A stretch of 8,573 bases of DNA, from the NCBI GenBank assembly GCA_947588665.1, contig CANPYU010000039.1:1-8573 (forward strand), written 5' to 3'. The notes beneath the pieces were generated by a model. The model searched no databases and was not told where the DNA came from. It saw only the letters and a list, made by a program, of their open reading frames with translations. A program made the position numbers and the translations under genes. The DNA is from an uncultured Bacilli bacterium. GTDB taxonomy: Bacteria > Bacillota_I > Bacilli_A > RF39 > UBA660. Position 1 is the first letter of the stretch; each line of letters begins with the position of its first letter. Below are positions 6,055 to 8,573 of this stretch, one piece after another.

Positions 6055-6078
6055 GTGAGGTTATCTCCTCACTTTTTA
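6055..6078 (+). terminator. Intrinsic terminator of the surface-protein gene
   Basis: GTGAGG-TTATCT-CCTCAC is a perfect 6-bp, GC-containing stem followed by TTTTTA. It lies about 60 nt after the stop codon. Confidence 0.75.
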
Positions 6079-6094
6079 TTTACCAAATATCTAT

Positions 6095-6123
6095 TTGCAA
6101 ATCATATCATAATATGTTAAAAT
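6095..6123 (+). promoter_or_regulatory. Promoter-like sequence facing into the noncoding block
   Basis: TTGCAA (6095-6100), a 17-bp spacer and TAAAAT (6118-6123) preceded by TGT form an extended -10 promoter (TGnTAAAAT). The predicted start is near 6130, with no gene downstream on this strand, so a noncoding RNA is the natural product if it is active. Confidence 0.45.
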
Positions 6124-6146
6124 CTAATTGTAGAATGTTAGGAATA

Positions 6147-6175
6147 AACATCTACTTATGGTTTAAGTAGACGTT
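6147..6175 (+). repeat. Hairpin at the start of the noncoding block
   Basis: AACATCTACTT (6147-6157) pairs with AAGTAGACGTT (6165-6175) over 11 positions with one A-C mismatch and a 7-nt loop. The TCTACT arm could alternatively pair with AGTAGA at 6212-6217 or 6352-6357, so competing folds are possible. Confidence 0.55.
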
Positions 6176-6359
6176 CACTACTTCTTTGTTGTTTTTAATA
6201 ATAATGATGGTAGTAGACGCCTTTTTTTGTTTATCCTTAGATAAACGTTTAACATAACTAAAATCTCTTTTAGTTTGACTAATATCATCAGTACATATTC
6301 ACCAAACTCAGGATTTTTAGCTTTCGCTTAGGGAGGTAGTATTAATAAATTAGTAGACG
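6166..6359 (+). repeat. Octamer AGTAGACG repeated three times
   Basis: Exact copies lie at 6166-6173, 6212-6219 and 6352-6359; the last two share the preceding T. The spacing is irregular (46 and 140 nt), so this is not a CRISPR or simple tandem array. The first copy sits in a hairpin arm, the second just before a T7 run and the third inside a hairpin. Confidence 0.55.
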
Positions 6360-6441
6360 TCTCTCCTAACACTATATAAATATTTTAACACTAAAATTAC
6401 TTTTTCATTTCAAGTTAATAGCCTCGACAAAACATTCACTT

Positions 6442-6466
6442 AAAAAGCACCATCAAACTGGTGCTT
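6442..6466 (-). terminator. Intrinsic terminator of the nrdDG operon, begins inside nrdG
   Basis: Minus strand AAGCACCA-GTTTGA-TGGTGCTT is a perfect 8-bp stem with a 6-nt loop, followed by further T residues. The last codons of nrdG (Ala-Pro) form the 5' arm and the TGA stop lies in the loop. A ribosome terminating there would cover the stem. Confidence 0.85.
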
Positions 6467-6962
6467 CTTCTGTTTCATATAAAATTATTTTATTTTTCTT
6501 AAGACTTTCTTTTACATCAATCACTCTTTGATTAGATGAACCACAATATTTAAGTAAAAAACTATGTAATTCATCTTTATATTGACCATCCACTAAGACA
6601 TCAATATATTTTAATACTTCTTTATCCATTAAATCTCTATCCATCAAGAAACCTGTCCAAGCCCACACAGTTTTCTCAGGATATCTTGCTTTAAACATTT
6701 TAGCAAGCTTAGTAGTTCCTTCTATATTTTTAGGATGCATAGGCTCCCCTCCTAATATAGATAACCCAACTATATAGTCTTTACTTGCTAAATCCATAAT
6801 ACTTTCAATTACTTCATCAGTAAATTCTTTTCCACCATTAAAATCATGAGTTTCTGGATTAAAACAATTATAACAATTAAATGCACATCCTTGCATAAAT
6901 ATGGAAACTCTAACTCCAGGGCCATTAGATATATCCATTTTTCTAATTTTATTATATCTCAT
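6453..6962 (-). CDS. nrdG: NrdG, anaerobic ribonucleotide reductase activating enzyme (radical SAM)
   Basis: NrdG uses a [4Fe-4S] cluster and S-adenosylmethionine to place the glycyl radical on NrdD. The radical SAM cysteine motif appears as QGCAFNCYNC (C26-x3-C30-x2-C33). It is followed by GGEP (71-74), the SAM-binding motif, and a WAWTGFLMDR stretch (about 95-104). At 169 residues it is of normal length, and the N-terminus (DISNGPGVRVSIFMQGC) is typical. It lies two bases after nrdD. No Shine-Dalgarno is visible before its ATG (the preceding bases are the end of nrdD), so translation is probably by re-initiation after nrdD. The 3' end forms part of the operon terminator. Confidence 0.97.
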   Translation of the reverse strand: MRYNKIRKMDISNGPGVRVSIFMQGCAFNCYNCFNPETHDFNGGKEFTDEVIESIMDLASKDYIVGLSILGGEPMHPKNIEGTTKLAKMFKARYPEKTVWAWTGFLMDRDLMDKEVLKYIDVLVDGQYKDELHSFLLKYCGSSNQRVIDVKESLKKNKIILYETEEAPV

Positions 6963-6964
6963 AA

Positions 6965-8573
6965 TTAAACTGTTTCTGCATCTTTATTATCAATATGCAT
7001 TACTCTTTCTTTAATTTCTTGAGTTCTCCCCTTATTCCAGAAATTAGAACCAATATAACCACAAGTACGTCTTGCAACATTCATTTTATCATGATCTCTA
7101 TTTCCACAGTTAGGACAATACCATTCCATATCATCATCAATTAATATTTCTCCTGTATATCCACATTCATGACAGTAATCAAGTTTAGTATTAAGTTCCG
7201 CATACATAATATTATCATAAATAAATTTAATTACTTCAATAACAGCTTCTAAATTATTTGATAAATTTGGTGTCTCAATATAACTTATAGCTCCTCCAGG
7301 ACTTAACGCTTGAAATTCACTTTCAAGTTTCAATTTAGTAAAAGCATCTATTTCTTCAAATACTGGTACATGATAACTATTAGTAATATAATCTCTATCT
7401 GTAATACCTTTTATAACCCCAAAACGTTCTTTTAAACATTTTGCAAATTTATAAGTCGTAGATTCAATTGGAGTTCCATAAACACTATAGTCTATGGCTT
7501 CTGCTTCTTTCCATTTCTTACAAGCTTCATTAAGTCTTTTCATTACTTCTAAACCAAACTCTTTACCATCCCCATTATCAGTATGTGAATGCCCTGTCAT
7601 GTATTTAACACATTCATAAAGACCAGCATATCCTAAAGAAATAGTCGAATATCCATTATGAAGCAAATCATGAATAGACTCACCCTTTTTAAGTCTTGCT
7701 AAAGCTCCATGTTGCCATAATATAGGTGCAACATCACTTGTAGCTTTAGAAAGTCTCTTATGTCTAATTTGTAATGCTCTATGACATAACTCTAATCTCT
7801 CATCAAGTATTTTCCAAAATAAATCCATATCTTTATCACTAGATAAAGCCGCATCAACTAAATTAATTGTTACAACCCCTTGATTAAATCTACCATAATA
7901 TTTAGGTTTACCATTTTGATCTACATAAGGAGTTAAGAAAGAACGACATCCCATACATGGATAACATTGGCCATCCCCATTTTTGTCAATTTTTAATTGT
8001 TTCATAATCTTTTCAGAAATATAATCTGGCACCATTCTCTTCGCGGTACATTCTGCTGCAAGCTCTGTTAAATACCAATATTTACTATTTTCATGAATAT
8101 TATCTTCTTCAAGAACATATAAAAGTTTAGGAAAAGCCGGAGTAATGTAAACACCCTTTTCATTTTTCATTCCTTGAATTCTTTGTTTTAATACTTCTTC
8201 AATAATCATAGCCAGTTCTTCTTTATATTCTGTAGTCTCTCCAAGATACATACAAACAGATAAGAAAGGTGCTTGTCCATTAGTTGTCGTCATTGAATTA
8301 ATTTGATATTGAAAAGTTTGTACTCCATCTGTTATTTCTTTAGCTAAATCTTCTTTAGCATATTTCTCACAAAGTTCTTTATTAAACTTTCTTTCTTTAT
8401 ATTTTTCTAAATAACATTTATAACTATCTCTAACAAAAGGAGCCAAATGTGTAAGCGTAATTGTACATCCTCCATATTGACTAGAATTAACTGCGGTTAT
8501 TAACTGAGTTGCAATTGTCATCGCTGTTAAAAATCTATGAGGTTTCTCAATCATAACTCCATTTATATTTGTT
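6965..8573 (-). CDS. nrdD: NrdD, anaerobic (class III) ribonucleoside-triphosphate reductase, partial
   Basis: NrdD reduces ribonucleoside triphosphates to deoxy forms under anaerobic conditions with a glycyl radical made by NrdG. The frame is open to the right edge: codons before the ATG at 8554 read TNINGV without a stop and run into MIEKPHRFLTAM. That internal Met is therefore not the start, and about 200 N-terminal residues, normally including the ATP cone, lie outside the window. Numbering from that Met, visible features are SSQYGGC (C30) and the active-site loop CYPCMGCRSF (C197, C200, C203). GGAISYIETPNLS follows, then a zinc site CHEC...CPNC (C461, C464, C480, C483) and the glycyl radical motif RTCGY (G499), about 30 residues before the end. 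All catalytic elements in the visible part look intact. Confidence 0.97.
   Translation of the reverse strand, partial: TNINGVMIEKPHRFLTAMTIATQLITAVNSSQYGGCTITLTHLAPFVRDSYKCYLEKYKERKFNKELCEKYAKEDLAKEITDGVQTFQYQINSMTTTNGQAPFLSVCMYLGETTEYKEELAMIIEEVLKQRIQGMKNEKGVYITPAFPKLLYVLEEDNIHENSKYWYLTELAAECTAKRMVPDYISEKIMKQLKIDKNGDGQCYPCMGCRSFLTPYVDQNGKPKYYGRFNQGVVTINLVDAALSSDKDMDLFWKILDERLELCHRALQIRHKRLSKATSDVAPILWQHGALARLKKGESIHDLLHNGYSTISLGYAGLYECVKYMTGHSHTDNGDGKEFGLEVMKRLNEACKKWKEAEAIDYSVYGTPIESTTYKFAKCLKERFGVIKGITDRDYITNSYHVPVFEEIDAFTKLKLESEFQALSPGGAISYIETPNLSNNLEAVIEVIKFIYDNIMYAELNTKLDYCHECGYTGEILIDDDMEWYCPNCGNRDHDKMNVARRTCGYIGSNFWNKGRTQEIKERVMHIDNKDAETV

Larger units (their letters stand above)
6079..6441. 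other. Noncoding block with several hairpins, no confident gene
   Basis: No convincing coding sequence is found in these ~360 nt. They hold a plus-strand promoter-like sequence (6095-6123) and the octamer AGTAGACG three times. Hairpins lie at 6147-6175, 6229-6246 (GTTTATC/GATAAAC, 4-nt loop), 6256-6275 (AACTAAAA/TTTTAGTT, loop TCTC) and 6328-6369 (TTAGGGAG with CTCTCCTAA, one bulged T). A T7 run sits at 6222-6228. On the minus strand a TGTTAAAAT extended -10 (6390-6382) lies just beyond the nrdG terminator, and a 48-codon stop-free stretch runs at 6298-6152. An unannotated small RNA or the remains of a lost gene are both possible. Confidence 0.5.

Noticed and set aside
6136..6171. 11-residue plus-strand leader-like peptide starting at the ATG at 6136
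   Set aside because: No ribosome binding site and no downstream gene on this strand to be controlled.
6178..6288. 36-residue minus-strand peptide, hydrophobic and basic, resembling a type I toxin
   Set aside because: It has a GGTGA-like site ~10 nt before its ATG, but Leu/Lys-rich peptides arise readily in AT-rich noncoding DNA, there is no antitoxin RNA evidence, and another frame of the same stretch looks more protein-like.
6166..6359. AGTAGACG copies as a CRISPR array or DGR template repeat
   Set aside because: The copies are only 8 nt, irregularly spaced, with no spacers of constant length and no similarity to the surface-protein 3' end.
8551..8554. ATG at 8554 as the nrdD start
   Set aside because: The frame stays open to the window edge and the preceding codons (TNINGV) read smoothly into the family; the remaining protein would lack the first third of NrdD.

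Overview
The window comes from a low-GC, Gram-positive, spore-forming anaerobe, most likely a gut member of the Bacilli/Erysipelotrichales-type lineages. Four things point there: very AT-rich DNA with strong Shine-Dalgarno sites, a ScpA/ScpB condensin pair, a compact spoVAC-spoVAD-spoVAE spore operon, and an oxygen-sensitive class III (glycyl radical) ribonucleotide reductase. TGG encodes tryptophan and TGA is used as a stop (nrdG), so the standard bacterial code applies. The lineage is inferred from gene content, not from a search.

Layout, left to right. (1) Positions 1-1936, minus strand: an extended -10 promoter drives an unrecognised single-pass membrane protein, then scpA, then scpB, which overlaps scpA by 8 nt and runs off the left edge. 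(2) Positions 1952-3762, minus strand: spoVAC, spoVAD and spoVAE are packed with overlapping ends. A sequence matching the forespore sigma-G consensus precedes spoVAC, and it overlaps the terminator of the next gene upstream. (3) Positions 3778-4396: a tandem-HTH XRE-type regulator on the minus strand, and a 163-nt divergent intergenic region holding a good sigma-A promoter facing right, a perfect 14-bp palindrome and a direct repeat. (4) Positions 4397-6078, plus strand: a 531-residue exported or membrane-anchored protein, two downstream hairpins, the second a terminator. Its last ~40 codons have a codon composition and C-terminal motif resembling the variable region of a diversity-generating retroelement (DGR) target protein. 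No reverse transcriptase or template repeat is present here. (5) Positions 6079-6441: about 360 nt without a confident gene, but with a promoter-like sequence, several hairpins and a triplicated octamer. (6) Positions 6442-8573, minus strand: nrdD (5' end beyond the right edge) and nrdG, ending in an intrinsic terminator that begins within nrdG.

The scp, spoVA and nrd blocks are ordinary core or sporulation genes. The accessory part is the regulator/surface-protein pair with the noncoding block behind it. The best candidate for something unusual is the hypervariable-looking tail of the surface protein, controlled from a divergent promoter region next to a double-headed HTH regulator.
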